64,000 nucleotides of DNA from Clostridiales bacterium oral taxon 876 str. F0540 (GCA_000466585.1 KE993502.1:140692-204691), one strand, 5' to 3'. Positions 17,726-27,474 are shown, numbered from the stretch's first letter. Program-made: numbers and translations. Notes: generated by a model from the letters alone, not told the origin.

Positions 17726-18685
17726 CTAGTAGTTTAAATTATCTAAGGTTATAAATTTATAGGTAGCATATATTAACACTATTAAGAAATATCCTAATAG
17801 CACATTACCTACTAACGTATTTTTAAGAGTATCTAATAAATTACCTGAAAAAGACTGTAGAATATTTAAAGTAAAAAGTCCCATAAAAAGTGTTATGACT
17901 ATTATTGACCTTCCACTATTAACAGCTTTAGTTCTTCTTTCTTTTTCCTCAAAATAATGCTTTAAAATTACTTTAGATTTTTTTATTATCTTCTCATAAT
18001 TGGCTTCATGCTTAGAACAGATTGCCAAGTTCTTAATTAGCTGCTTAAATCTTTTATTCTCAGCCTTATCTTCAAGATTTCTAAAGGCTTTGTACACTGG
18101 AATTCCTTTTCTACATTCAAAAACAAATTGTTCAAGATATTCCTTTATAGGCTCTTCAACATAATCTATTGATTTTTCAATAATAACTACTATGTCATTA
18201 TTTGAGCTGCATAAGTTTTTAAGTGTATTTATATAAACTAATAATTGCTTATCAATTTTATTAAAAGTTCTCTTTTCCATGTATTTTAAAGTGAAGACTA
18301 CTATAAATATTACAGAAGCAAAGGCTGCTATTGTATAAAGCCAAAATCCAAAATATTTGTTAAATAAAAAAGCAGATACAAAAGCTAACACTAATGTACC
18401 TGCAATTAATAATTCACTTGTTATAAATGGAATTAAAGTTTTTATCCTTGATCTTTCAACAAGCTCATCTATTTTATCTATAAACTTTTTATCACTTGTT
18501 GAACCTTCATAAAGGAATTTGGCTTCTCTTACCTTCTGCCTTTCATTATATACTTTACTCACATCATCAAGAATCTTATTTAAATACTTCTTTTCTCTAA
18601 CCTCAATAATTATTGAAATAAATAAGTAAGAGACTAAGGATAGTACTATGACCATTGCTGCATATACAATATATATCACATTCAA
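17726..18685 (-). CDS. tadB: TadB-like platform protein
   Basis: 319 aa. An N-terminal helix and charged linker are followed by two helices near 110-165, and the T2SSF domain (about 155-290), with LKNLCSSNNDIVVIIEKSI and GIPVYKAFRNLEDKAENKRF. I set the start at TTG 18685, one base after the TadA stop, with the AAGGAAG of the last TadA codons as ribosome binding site. A longer reading overlaps TadA by 47 bp and has no site. It works with TadC and the TadA ATPase. Confidence 0.82.
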   Translation of the reverse strand: MNVIYIVYAAMVIVLSLVSYLFISIIIEVREKKYLNKILDDVSKVYNERQKVREAKFLYEGSTSDKKFIDKIDELVERSRIKTLIPFITSELLIAGTLVLAFVSAFLFNKYFGFWLYTIAAFASVIFIVVFTLKYMEKRTFNKIDKQLLVYINTLKNLCSSNNDIVVIIEKSIDYVEEPIKEYLEQFVFECRKGIPVYKAFRNLEDKAENKRFKQLIKNLAICSKHEANYEKIIKKSKVILKHYFEEKERRTKAVNSGRSIIVITLFMGLFTLNILQSFSGNLLDTLKNTLVGNVLLGYFLIVLIYATYKFITLDNLNY

Positions 18686-18686
18686 A

Positions 18687-20153
18687 TTAAACCACTTCCT
18701 TGAATTGATTTCTCTTAAATTTGCTGTATGCAATTTTATTTTTTATCTTTTCACAGCTCTCATTGAGCTTAATAAATTCACCTTTATTTTCACTTACTTT
18801 ATATTTAAACACTGGGTTAAATATAAGGCTTTTAGTCTTTTCATTGAATCCCTCTATCTCAGTAATTTCAAATATTTTAAAATCATCAATAAATATAACT
18901 GCATCTATACCGCTTAACATCTTAAGTAAATCTTCAGTATTTAAATCTGCTGCCTTTGGAGAATATCTTATATAGTGTATGAGCTTTTCAGCAGCTTCCT
19001 TAGAACCACTAGCATGAACAGAACTTAAGGCTGTATGGCCTGTAAATATAGCATTTATCATATCCCAGGCTTCTTCTCCTTTTATCTCCCCAATAACAAA
19101 ATAATCTAAGTCAGTTAAAAGTCCTTTTACCGATAAATCTGCAAGTGTATATTGTATCTTTGACTCTCCCTTTGCATACTTAACCTTTTGCAGCATTAAA
19201 TCTGGATGCTTTAAGCTATACAGCTCTTCGGCTTCTTGAATAACTAATCCAGACTTATCAAAAGGTATTTCATCTATTAGGGCATTGAGCAAAGTGGTTT
19301 TACCTACTGCACCTTTACCACATAGGAAAAAGGTTAAATTACTTTTCATTCCTTCATGTAGGTAACTTTCTATTTTGTCATCAAACATTCCTTTTGCTTT
19401 AAGTTTAGGTAAATCATCCTTATATTTAGGGATTTTTCTTATATGCAAATATGGATACCCTACAGAGTTTACATATTCACTGGATATTGTTATTCTAAGT
19501 ATAAACTTATCTGAAGAACTCTTATCTGTCATTGTCTGAATAGCTTCCTTTTCACTTAATATAGCTCCGTTTTTAACTGCAACAAAGTTTATATATTCCT
19601 TTAAAGCTTCTCTCGATGAAAAGGCTACATTGGATTTTCTTCTCTTTCCTTGTTCCTTTATTCTCACATTATCATAATCTATAGTTTTAATATCACTTAT
19701 GGTATCGCTATCTATAAGCTCCTGCAGCTCTCCATACTGCCATATATATCTTTCAAAATTTTTAAGAATGAAGTCTTTATCCTTCTGGTTTAATCCATAA
19801 GCTTTCCTATCTAAGAAGCTGTAGACTTCTTTTCTCAGGCTTTTTTCTTCTTCAATACCCCTTTCAACTGCATTTATAAGCTGGGGCTTCTTTATGATAA
19901 ATTCATGGATCATATCATTTAGTAATTTGTTTAGCTCTCTTGTATCTTTAGGTTTGATTTTAATATCGTCTTGTTTATTCTCTAGCACTTCATCTTTTAA
20001 TTCATTGCTATCTAAAGAGTTTCTATTAAGTTGGTCATTAACAATATTTTCCTTTGCAGCTTTTTTAGTTTTATTGGCTCTGAAACTTTTTCTGAGATTA
20101 TAAATAAATCCAATAGTCACCAACAAAACTACTACTAATATTAATTTGTTCAT
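18687..20153 (-). CDS. tadA: TadA/CpaF-type secretion ATPase
   Basis: 488 aa. One N-terminal hydrophobic segment (about 3-18) is unusual for a TadA and suggests membrane tethering. A charged linker leads to the CpaF-type ATPase core. Its Walker A reads CGKGAVGKTT (about 285-293). Further along are FVIGEIKGEEAWDMINA (Walker B region) and GHTALSSVHASG (the His box), then a C-terminal domain. It powers pilus assembly. It is the first gene of the Tad cluster, followed within one base by TadB. Confidence 0.88.
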   Translation of the reverse strand: MNKLILVVVLLVTIGFIYNLRKSFRANKTKKAAKENIVNDQLNRNSLDSNELKDEVLENKQDDIKIKPKDTRELNKLLNDMIHEFIIKKPQLINAVERGIEEEKSLRKEVYSFLDRKAYGLNQKDKDFILKNFERYIWQYGELQELIDSDTISDIKTIDYDNVRIKEQGKRRKSNVAFSSREALKEYINFVAVKNGAILSEKEAIQTMTDKSSSDKFILRITISSEYVNSVGYPYLHIRKIPKYKDDLPKLKAKGMFDDKIESYLHEGMKSNLTFFLCGKGAVGKTTLLNALIDEIPFDKSGLVIQEAEELYSLKHPDLMLQKVKYAKGESKIQYTLADLSVKGLLTDLDYFVIGEIKGEEAWDMINAIFTGHTALSSVHASGSKEAAEKLIHYIRYSPKAADLNTEDLLKMLSGIDAVIFIDDFKIFEITEIEGFNEKTKSLIFNPVFKYKVSENKGEFIKLNESCEKIKNKIAYSKFKRNQFKEVV

Positions 20154-20192
20154 AATTTTAGAAATTCCCCCTCATCTTAATTAAGTTAATAG

Positions 20193-20246
20193 AACAGAAA
20201 AAAACCTTGAGATAAATATAACCTCAAGGCTTTTTTCTGCTCTATT
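20193..20246. terminator. Bidirectional terminator
   Basis: Long imperfect hairpin: AGAACAG/CTTGAG-type arms around 20193-20212 pair with CTCAAGG/CTGCTCT at 20224-20246, with A-rich and T-rich flanks on both sides. It lies 160 bp below the rlmD-type gene and 40 bp above tadA, so it can end the methyltransferase transcript. Confidence 0.65.
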
Positions 20247-20408
20247 ATTTTATTATTTGTTATTCATAATTTTTCCAATAAACGTGTCTACTCATTCCAC
20301 TTCAAATTGCTACTCTCACTAAAATACCATCTTTTTTCAATTTATTCCTAAAATCATCCCCATCTGAGGTGAACATAAAAAACTCTCTAAACAGCATGAA
20401 TTCAAATA
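20247..20408. other. Non-coding gap beyond the rRNA methyltransferase stop
   Basis: I see no gene, tRNA or clear repeat here. It is the junction between the mobile/Tad region and clearly chromosomal genes. An attachment site is conceivable, because 3' ends of rumA-type genes are known ICE targets, but no direct repeat could be shown since the other element end is outside the window. Confidence 0.4.
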
Positions 20409-21773
20409 TTACAAGGTATTTGCTCGACGTAGTCCTACGACGCACTCCACATGAGGAGTATGCGGAAATAAATCCATCAAAACAACCTTTTCTACTACAT
20501 ATCCTTCAGAAGTTAATGTTTTCAAATCATTAACAAGACTCTTTGGATTGCAAGATACATAAATTATATCTTTAGCATTAAAGTCTATTACATACTTTAA
20601 TGCAGTTGGGTGAACTCCGGGTCTTGGAGGATCTAATATAATAATATCCGGTTTATCTTTAACCTGGGTAATTACCTTAGCTACATCGCCAGCAATAAAG
20701 GTGCAGTTATTAAGTCCATTCAATCTTGCATTTTCATTTGCTGCTTCAACTGCTTCCTCGATAAGTTCAATACCAATAACCTTTTTAGCATTAGGGGCTA
20801 CAATCTGACCTATTGTTCCTGTCCCGCAATATAGGTCAAAAACCACCTTACTATCAGAGTCCTCCATAAAGTTTCTTACTAAGCTATAAAGCTTTTCTGC
20901 TCCCTTTGAATTGGTTTGAAAGAAAGAAAATGGAGTTATTTTAAATTTCAAACCTAAAAGCTTTTCTATAATATAATCCCTGCCAAAAAGTATATTTACT
21001 TTATCAGCAGCAACTACATCAGATAGTGAATCATTTACAGAATGAATTATTCCTGTAAGTATTCCCTCATAAGGCATACTTCTTAGAAGTTCTGTTATTT
21101 CGCTGAAGTCAAAATCTATTTGAGAGGTTGTAACTATATTTATTAATATTTCTCCTGTATTTTTTGCTTTTCTAATAACCAGGTTCCTTAAGAAGCCTTC
21201 ATGCTTCATAACTTTATATTGAGGAAGATTTTTTTCTCTAAAGTACTTTAATGTAGAAAATAATATTTTCCTATAATCCTCATCAATAATTTGACAACTA
21301 TCAACTGTAACAATGCCAAAGCTCTTTCCCTTAATATGCATACCTAGTGATAACTCTCCGCCTTTTTCATAATCACCAAAGGTAAATTCCATCTTGTTTC
21401 TGTATTCAAACTCCTCAGGACTTTTTTCAATGCCTACGAATTCAAAATCTTTTATATCTCCTTGTTCAAGTAATTCAAGAACCTGATGTTTCTTAAATTC
21501 TAGCTGCCTTTCATAAGAAATGAATTGATGTGTACATCCTCCGCATTCGTTAAAATGCGGACATTTATTTTCAATTTTATAATTTACATCTTCTAGTATT
21601 TCCATAACTTTTGCTTCGGCATAATCGTTCTTTTTCTTTGATATTCTTCCCAAAACTCTTTGCCCTGGGAGAGCATTTTTTACATATACCTTTTTATCTT
21701 CAACATTTCCAACTCCAAGACCTGGAAATTCAGTTTTTTCTATCAGTATTTCATATTCTTTTCCTTTTCTCAT
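20409..21773 (-). CDS. 23S rRNA (uracil-5-)-methyltransferase, RumA/RlmD family
   Basis: 454 aa. An N-terminal TRAM domain (about 1-60) precedes a 4Fe-4S-type cysteine set in NKCPHFNECGGCTHQ (about 74-88). A Rossmann methyltransferase core carries FDLYCGTGTIGQ (motif I, about 310), DPPRPG and the catalytic region IIYVSCNPKSL (about 404-414). It uses S-adenosylmethionine to form m5U in 23S rRNA. Which exact uridine cannot be told. ATG 21773 has AGGAGG at six bases and agrees with the family start (RKGKEYEILIEKTEFPG). Its 3' end is a plausible integration site. Confidence 0.9.
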   Translation of the reverse strand: MRKGKEYEILIEKTEFPGLGVGNVEDKKVYVKNALPGQRVLGRISKKKNDYAEAKVMEILEDVNYKIENKCPHFNECGGCTHQFISYERQLEFKKHQVLELLEQGDIKDFEFVGIEKSPEEFEYRNKMEFTFGDYEKGGELSLGMHIKGKSFGIVTVDSCQIIDEDYRKILFSTLKYFREKNLPQYKVMKHEGFLRNLVIRKAKNTGEILINIVTTSQIDFDFSEITELLRSMPYEGILTGIIHSVNDSLSDVVAADKVNILFGRDYIIEKLLGLKFKITPFSFFQTNSKGAEKLYSLVRNFMEDSDSKVVFDLYCGTGTIGQIVAPNAKKVIGIELIEEAVEAANENARLNGLNNCTFIAGDVAKVITQVKDKPDIIILDPPRPGVHPTALKYVIDFNAKDIIYVSCNPKSLVNDLKTLTSEGYVVEKVVLMDLFPHTPHVECVVGLRRANTL

Positions 21774-22034
21774 ATGGTTCCTCCTGCTTTGCAATAACAT
21801 CTATTCTATTATGCTATAGCATTTATATTATGTAAATATCTATATTTATCTAAAACATGTAATTTAAAAAAATAATTCTGCGCATCCTATATTTTGATAA
21901 GTATAAAAATTTCTATAAATGATTTAATACTTTTTAATAAATTCGTTACAATTTATTCATTACTCTGTAGATGTTTAGACATAAAACAAGCTTATACTTG
22001 AGTAGTTGAAAATTTACTTGGGGGTTGTTATGAA

Positions 22035-23897
22035 ATGAAAAAATTTAGTGCCTTTATGCTACATAATGTTGACATATATTTATTTTTTATATCATTAACA
22101 GTAAAAGTACTTATATTCAGCAGGCAAATACAACCTAACTACTTTTCATATAAATCAGTATTAAGTCCAATAATAGCCTCAGCTTTAGTTTTATGCAGTT
22201 TCTTATTTTTAATTAACAAAAGAAAAAGAATAAAGTTTATAATGATTTTAGATTTTCTTTTAAGCTTTATTATTATTTGTGATGTGAATTATTATAGATA
22301 CTTTAAGGATATACCTTCTGTATCTGTAGTTAGAAACGGACTATTGCTTGGTGATGTTAAGTCTAGTGTAGGCAGCCTCTTTAAATTTAGTGATTTATTG
22401 TTTTTATCAGACTTAGTTGTATTTTTCATTATAAAAGAACTTTATAATCATATTACTTCAAAAAATCAAAAGTTAAGCTTGAAACTTGCTTCTTTTTTGC
22501 TAGTTCTGCTTTCAGGATGTATGCTTAATGGTTACTATATAAATAGACTTTCTATTGAGCAGCCGAGGCTTTTAAGTACAATGTTTAACAGGGTATATAT
22601 AGCTAACGAGCTTGGTATTATAAATGCACATAGTGTTGATATATTTAATGAAGTAAAAAATGATGTTTCTAAGCACACTCTTCTTTCTAAGGAAAAAGAA
22701 AATGATATTAAAACCTTCTTAGAGACAAATAGTACCTCTAAAAGTGTTAATCTGAAAGGTGAAGGTGAAGGTAAAAACCTTATAATGATACAGGTTGAAG
22801 CTCTTCAGCAGTTTGTAATTAACAAAACAATAGATGGCAAAGAAATTACTCCTAATTTGAATAAGTGGGTTAAAAAAAGTGCTTATTTTAATAACTTTTT
22901 TTATCAAGTATCGGGAGGGGGCACCTCAGATGCTGAATTTATGACTAACAACTCCTTATACCCTGCCCCTTCTGGTGCTGCCTATTATTTATATGCTGGC
23001 AACGAATATAATTCTCTTGGAAACGCGTTAAAAAACTCCGGATATAGTACAGCAGCTTTTCACGGTTATAAAAGCACTTTCTGGAATAGAGATGTTATGT
23101 ATAAAAACGAAGGCTTTGACAATTTTTTTAATGAAAGGGATTTTAATATCGACTCTCAGGTTGGTTTAGGTCTTAGTGATAAATCATTTTTGAGCCAATC
23201 ACTGGAAAAACTTAAAACAATGCAAAAACCATATTACTCTTTCCTTATCACTTTAAGCAGCCATTTTCCATATGATGACCAAAAGAACTATGGAAATTTC
23301 TACAGCGGAGAATTAAGCGGAACATTAATTGGAGATTATATTAATGCTATTCACTATACAGATGAAGCATTAGGCAGTTTTTTTGACAATTTAGATAAAG
23401 AAGGTATTCTAAAAGATTCTGTTGTTGTTTTATACGGCGATCATAACGCTATACCGGATAATAAAAAAGATGATTTAGCAAAATTTGAAGGTGTCTCAGA
23501 GCTTAATGACTTACAATGGGCAATGCTTCAAAAGGTTCCAATGTTTATTCACTTTCCTGAGGATAAAAACAATGGAGTCTATGATACCTTTGGTGGAGAG
23601 ATGGATATCTATCCCACTCTAGCTAATATTTTTTCTATAGAATCGAAAAATATGCTCGGAAAGGATTTATTCAATTCCACTGAAGGAACTGTATTATTTA
23701 GAAATGGATCCTTTACAGACGGTAATATATATTATCACTCCCCCAGCAACACATATTATGATATCACCAGCGGACAAAAACTTAGTGAAGATGAAACCTT
23801 AAAAGGCAAGAAAGATGATGCCTTAACTCAGCTTGAATATTCAGATGATATACTAAAGCATAATCTTCTGAAGAAATATATGGTTGATTCTAATTAA
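22035..23897 (+). CDS. LtaS-like lipoteichoic acid synthase family protein
   Basis: 620 aa. Five membrane helices (about 1-200) precede an extracellular sulfatase-fold domain (about 245-600). Visible motifs are NLIMIQVEALQ (metal-binding Glu, about 252), GGGTSDAEF (catalytic Thr near 297), SHFPYDDQ and GDHNAIPD (metal site, about 476). These fit LtaS-type polymerases that transfer glycerol-phosphate from phosphatidylglycerol to lipoteichoic acid. A minimal ATGAAATGA precedes the chosen ATG. Single gene with its own terminator. Substrate could also be another phospholipid-derived group. Confidence 0.88.
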   Translation: MKKFSAFMLHNVDIYLFFISLTVKVLIFSRQIQPNYFSYKSVLSPIIASALVLCSFLFLINKRKRIKFIMILDFLLSFIIICDVNYYRYFKDIPSVSVVRNGLLLGDVKSSVGSLFKFSDLLFLSDLVVFFIIKELYNHITSKNQKLSLKLASFLLVLLSGCMLNGYYINRLSIEQPRLLSTMFNRVYIANELGIINAHSVDIFNEVKNDVSKHTLLSKEKENDIKTFLETNSTSKSVNLKGEGEGKNLIMIQVEALQQFVINKTIDGKEITPNLNKWVKKSAYFNNFFYQVSGGGTSDAEFMTNNSLYPAPSGAAYYLYAGNEYNSLGNALKNSGYSTAAFHGYKSTFWNRDVMYKNEGFDNFFNERDFNIDSQVGLGLSDKSFLSQSLEKLKTMQKPYYSFLITLSSHFPYDDQKNYGNFYSGELSGTLIGDYINAIHYTDEALGSFFDNLDKEGILKDSVVVLYGDHNAIPDNKKDDLAKFEGVSELNDLQWAMLQKVPMFIHFPEDKNNGVYDTFGGEMDIYPTLANIFSIESKNMLGKDLFNSTEGTVLFRNGSFTDGNIYYHSPSNTYYDITSGQKLSEDETLKGKKDDALTQLEYSDDILKHNLLKKYMVDSN

Positions 23898-23902
23898 ATG
23901 AA

Positions 23903-23935
23903 TAAAGGTGTCAGAATTTAATTCTGACACCTTTA
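23903..23935 (+). terminator. Hairpin terminator
   Basis: AAAGGTGTCAGAAT (23904-23917) and ATTCTGACACCTTT (23921-23934) form a perfect 14-bp stem 6 bp behind the LtaS-like stop. The T-run is weak. Confidence 0.75.
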
Positions 23936-24031
23936 TGTATACTTGCATTATTTTTATTGGACTTGCTATGCAAAGTTATGTTAAAATCTATATTGTTTGA
24001 TTAAATTTTATGAGCTTAGGACGGTGTTAGT

Positions 24032-24817
24032 ATGCCTCTCAATTTAAGTTTAAGCCACGATTTTATTATGAAGCTTCTTATATTATGCCCCGCAGGCTTC
24101 TTAGCTGCACTGGTTGACTCAATAGCTGGTGGCGGAGGACTTATAAGTGTTCCGGCATACCTTCTGGCCGGCATTCCACCTCATGTTACATTAGGAACAA
24201 ATAAATTTTCTTCAACCGCAGCTTCGTTTACAAGTTCTCTTAAATTTGCTCGATCAGGAAAAGTTAACTTCAATCTCATGAAGTACTTGGCTCCTTTTAC
24301 TCTTGTAGGCGCTGTACTAGGAGTAACCTCTGTACTGAAGCTTGACCAAAACTTTTTATACAGTTTAGTACTTATATTAATTTTATGTGTGGGAGTATAT
24401 AGTTTTTTCTCAAAATCTATAGGCATAGAAGATAAGTTTAAGGGAACTACAAAAAAAACTATCTTTCTTGGGATGCTTCTTGCACTTTCCTTAGGCTTTT
24501 ATGATGGATTCTTTGGTCCAGGCACGGGCTCTTTTTTAATATTCGGACTTATAAGTATTTATGGTTTTGATTTTGTTAAGGCTAGCGGAAATGCAAAATT
24601 TTTAAATTTTGTCAGCAATATAACGTCCTTATTGCTTTTTGCAGCACATGGACAAATAAATTATTTGCTTGGAGTACCTGTTGCTATATTTATGATATTT
24701 GGTGCACGTGTAGGTACGGTTCTCGCAATCAATAAAGGTTCCAAGCTTATTAAACCAATCTTTATCATTATGTCTTTAGGTGTTGCTGTAAAAATGCTAT
24801 ACCAAATGATTTTCTAA
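24032..24817 (+). CDS. TSUP-family (TauE/SafE) membrane permease
   Basis: 261 aa with about eight membrane helices. The first half carries FLAALVDSIAGGGGLISVPAYL (about 20-41) and PPHVTLGTNKFSS (about 48-60), and the second half GFYDGFFGPGTGSFL (about 153-167). These are the repeat signatures of the TSUP family, which exports sulfite, sulfoacetate or other organosulfur anions. The substrate is unknown here. It stands between two terminators as a single gene. The ATG follows GGACGGTG. Confidence 0.9.
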   Translation: MPLNLSLSHDFIMKLLILCPAGFLAALVDSIAGGGGLISVPAYLLAGIPPHVTLGTNKFSSTAASFTSSLKFARSGKVNFNLMKYLAPFTLVGAVLGVTSVLKLDQNFLYSLVLILILCVGVYSFFSKSIGIEDKFKGTTKKTIFLGMLLALSLGFYDGFFGPGTGSFLIFGLISIYGFDFVKASGNAKFLNFVSNITSLLLFAAHGQINYLLGVPVAIFMIFGARVGTVLAINKGSKLIKPIFIIMSLGVAVKMLYQMIF

Positions 24818-24827
24818 AACAATTTTT

Positions 24828-24864
24828 AAGCCTAGGTTTAATTTTTCTATTTAAACCTAGGCTT
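24828..24864. terminator. Bidirectional terminator
   Basis: AAGCCTAGGTTTAA (24828-24841) pairs with TTAAACCTAGGCTT (24851-24864), with a T-rich tail on each strand. It separates the convergent TSUP and zinc-ribbon genes. Confidence 0.8.
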
Positions 24865-24867
24865 TTA

Positions 24868-25113
24868 TTATAAAATTTTCCTCAATTTTTCTCCGCTATA
24901 CTCTCTAATAAACTTACTGTTGCTTTCATCTCTTATCAAAAGTCTCGCTGTATTATCTTTTATTTTTAGCACTTTGCCCTTTAACTTTGTTCCTATAACA
25001 TTAACAGGAGCTCCAACTGACAGCTCATCAATATAGCTGCCATTACAGTAACTGCAGCTTTCACCATTACTTATCACCCTTTTACACTCATTACAATAAT
25101 AAAGCTTATCCAT
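24868..25113 (-). CDS. Small zinc-ribbon protein
   Basis: 81 aa. A rubredoxin-like zinc ribbon with CNEC (about 7-10) and CSYC (about 20-23) is followed by a small beta domain (KGKVLKIKDNTARLLIRDES) like an SH3 or KOW element. AGGAGG precedes the ATG by about ten bases. The function is unknown to me. It may bind nucleic acid or protein. It stands alone, convergent with the TSUP gene. Confidence 0.65.
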   Translation of the reverse strand: MDKLYYCNECKRVISNGESCSYCNGSYIDELSVGAPVNVIGTKLKGKVLKIKDNTARLLIRDESNSKFIREYSGEKLRKIL

Positions 25114-25250
25114 GCATTCCCATCCTCCTAATAATTAATCGTTAAGCTTTAAAACCTCTCATAAATTCTAAATATCTTAACTATAATTATATTCTCTACT
25201 TTCTAAATTTTTCCTTCTAAATTTTTAGAAAATTTGCTCAATTCTTATAC

Positions 25251-25284
25251 AAAAAAACTTCAAGCATAATTTTACTTGAAGTTT
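25251..25284 (-). terminator. Rho-independent terminator of ppaX
   Basis: Arms 25255-25264 and 25275-25284 (CTTCAAG/CTTGAAG core) with seven T on the minus strand; overlaps the ppaX stop. Confidence 0.75.
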
Positions 25285-25919
25285 TCTTTTCTAACTATAT
25301 CTATAATTTCCTTAATATTATCTATAGAATAATCTGGAGAATAAGCCATAATCTTATCTAGTGGCAGAACAGTATATCTTACTACACAGGTCTTGGACCC
25401 TGCATTCTTTCCACAAAGTATATCAAAGTGACTATCTCCTACCATTAGAGCTTCGCTTGGATTAACATCTAATATACCGCATGCCTTTTCTATGGGCTCT
25501 GCCTCCGGCTTATGTTTTACTGTATCCTCGGGAGTAATGAAAGCATCAATCATTTCCAGCATATTAAAAAGTTTTAATCCTCTCTCAGCAATTCCTCTTC
25601 TTTTTGAAGTTACAACACCGACTTTTATACCCAAAGCTTTAAGTTCCTTTAAAGTTTCTTTAGCGCCGGAAATTTCTTTAGTAAGTTCATCATGTATAGC
25701 CTCATTATGCGCTCTATAGGTTTGAATTAGTATGTGTGCATTATCTTTATCATATCTTGCTAAAGTATCTATAAGGGGCTCTCCAAAATATAAAACTATC
25801 TCACTTTCAGGAACATCTTTATTTAAATGCTTCTGAAAGGTATGCTTAAATGATTGAATTATTAGGTCATTTGTATCAATTAATGTACCATCAAGATCAA
25901 ATAAAACTGCTTTTATCAA
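25272..25919 (-). CDS. ppaX: HAD hydrolase, PpaX-like pyrophosphatase
   Basis: 215 aa. HAD motif I FDLDGTLIDT (residues 7-16), a helical cap containing YFGEPLIDTLARYD, motif II VVTSKR, motif III with HKPEAEP, and motif IV GDSHFDILCG. The cap and motif I context resemble B. subtilis PpaX, which hydrolyses pyrophosphate from HPr(Ser) dephosphorylation. Phosphoglycolate phosphatase-type activity is the alternative, since the families are close. No hprK or lgt is adjacent, so the assignment rests on sequence alone. Confidence 0.75.
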   Translation of the reverse strand: MIKAVLFDLDGTLIDTNDLIIQSFKHTFQKHLNKDVPESEIVLYFGEPLIDTLARYDKDNAHILIQTYRAHNEAIHDELTKEISGAKETLKELKALGIKVGVVTSKRRGIAERGLKLFNMLEMIDAFITPEDTVKHKPEAEPIEKACGILDVNPSEALMVGDSHFDILCGKNAGSKTCVVRYTVLPLDKIMAYSPDYSIDNIKEIIDIVRKENFK

Positions 25920-25996
25920 ATTGCTTTCTCCTTTACTTCAAATATTATTAATAATACCTATTATATATTTTAAAATTTATTTGTGCAAATAAATAA

Positions 25997-26016
25997 GGTA
26001 CAGAGTAATCTGTACC
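25997..26016 (-). terminator. Hairpin after the purine permease gene
   Basis: GGTACAGA (25997-26004) pairs with TCTGTACC (26009-26016), a perfect 8-bp stem followed by a weak T-rich tail on the minus strand. Confidence 0.6.
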
Positions 26017-26022
26017 AAGACC

Positions 26023-27447
26023 TTAATGAGGAAGCAGTATAAATCTTAAAATAAACAGAGCTGCTAATATATAAATAATAGGATGTACTTCCTTTCGTTT
26101 TCCTGTTGCTAATTTTACTACAGGGTAAAATATTATCCCTGCTGCTATACCATTTGCAATGCTGTAACTGAAAGGCATAATTGCTATCGTAAAGAACACA
26201 GGTAAAGCTTCCGTAAAGTCACTAAAATCTATCTCCTTAACTGCACCAAGCATTAAAACTCCAACAATAACTAATGCCGGCGCGGTTGCCTCTGCAGGAA
26301 CAATACCAACAATACCGCTGAAAAATAAAGAAAGTATAAATAATATTCCAACAGTGAAAGAAGTAAGTCCTGTCCTTCCACCTTCAGTGATGCCGGCAGT
26401 AGACTCAACACAGGTTACCAAAGTACTTGTACCAAGCATTGAGCCAAAAGTAGTTGCTAAAGCATCTGAAAGCATAGCTTTATGCATATTTTTAACCTTT
26501 CCATCAGGCTCTAACATATTTGCCTTTTGAGCTGTTCCAACCAATGCTCCGATAGTATCAAATAAATCTACCAAACTGAAAGTTATAATAACCATAAGTA
26601 CACTGCTTAGTGCTCCAACAACTCCCACTCCTCCGTGACCTAGCAGCCCTTTAAAATCCAAGTGAAATAAAGTTGGTGCTATTGATGGAGGAGTACTTAA
26701 AATCTTCACGCCAGAAATATTGGTTATTCCCATTGGTATTCCTATAAGTGTAGTTAAAAGTATTCCAATAAGCATTGAGCCTTTAATGCCTCTAGCCATT
26801 AAAATAGCAGTTACGGTTATTCCGATTATAGTTAAAAGTACTCTTAGATTTGTAAAGTTACCAAAGGATACAAGTGTATCAGGATTAGCCACAATAATAC
26901 CACCGCTTTTTAGTCCTATAAGTGCTATAAATAATCCAATACCGCCTGAAATAGCAAGCTTTAAGTTATGAGGCAATGCATTTACTATCTTCTCTCTTAT
27001 AGAAGTAACAGTTATTAAAATAAATAAAATTCCTGATATAAATACTGCAGCAAGCGCCTGCTGCCAGCTGTATTTCAAAGTTATGCAAACACTAAAAGTA
27101 AAAAATGCATTAAGTCCCATTCCCGGAGCTAATACAAATGGAAGATTTGCATATAAAGCCATTATAAAAGTTCCAATTGCTGCAGATATGCATGTAGCAG
27201 TAAAAACTGATGCAACTATTGGATCATTAAGTGCGTTAAAAGCTGCTGCAGCATCCCCCTTAACCCCTTGAAGATTCATTCCGGCAAATCTCAATATGTT
27301 CGGATTAACAAATATAATATAAGCCACAGTTATAAAAGTAGTTATACCGGCTAATATTTCTGTTTTTGCACTGGTATTGTTCTCTGTTAGCTTAAACACA
27401 CTATCAAATAATGATTTTTTTGAAGCCTTAGTATTTTTGTAATTCAT
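26023..27447 (-). CDS. NCS2-family guanine/hypoxanthine permease
   Basis: 474 aa, about twelve to fourteen membrane helices, of the AzgA/PbuG branch of NCS2 carriers. Family signatures visible are ANLPFVLAPGMGLNAFF (about 100), the conserved SLVDLFDTIGALVGTA (about 300) and GTSTLVTCVESTAGITEGG (about 340). It imports purine bases with protons. I chose ATG 27447, five to six bases behind GGAGG; the longer ORF would start inside the transcription terminator. It is controlled by the guanine-class riboswitch upstream, which fits a guanine/hypoxanthine substrate. Confidence 0.9.
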   Translation of the reverse strand: MNYKNTKASKKSLFDSVFKLTENNTSAKTEILAGITTFITVAYIIFVNPNILRFAGMNLQGVKGDAAAAFNALNDPIVASVFTATCISAAIGTFIMALYANLPFVLAPGMGLNAFFTFSVCITLKYSWQQALAAVFISGILFILITVTSIREKIVNALPHNLKLAISGGIGLFIALIGLKSGGIIVANPDTLVSFGNFTNLRVLLTIIGITVTAILMARGIKGSMLIGILLTTLIGIPMGITNISGVKILSTPPSIAPTLFHLDFKGLLGHGGVGVVGALSSVLMVIITFSLVDLFDTIGALVGTAQKANMLEPDGKVKNMHKAMLSDALATTFGSMLGTSTLVTCVESTAGITEGGRTGLTSFTVGILFILSLFFSGIVGIVPAEATAPALVIVGVLMLGAVKEIDFSDFTEALPVFFTIAIMPFSYSIANGIAAGIIFYPVVKLATGKRKEVHPIIYILAALFILRFILLPH

Positions 27448-27474
27448 GTTTGTCCTCCATTTTTTGTATTTTGA

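Noticed and set aside
20247..20408. Attachment site of the element
   Set aside because: No direct or inverted repeat of the rlmD 3' end could be shown within the window, so it is left as a hypothesis and not a feature.
25492..25719. Plus-strand ORF opposite ppaX
   Set aside because: Shadow of a clear HAD-family gene; no ribosome binding site.
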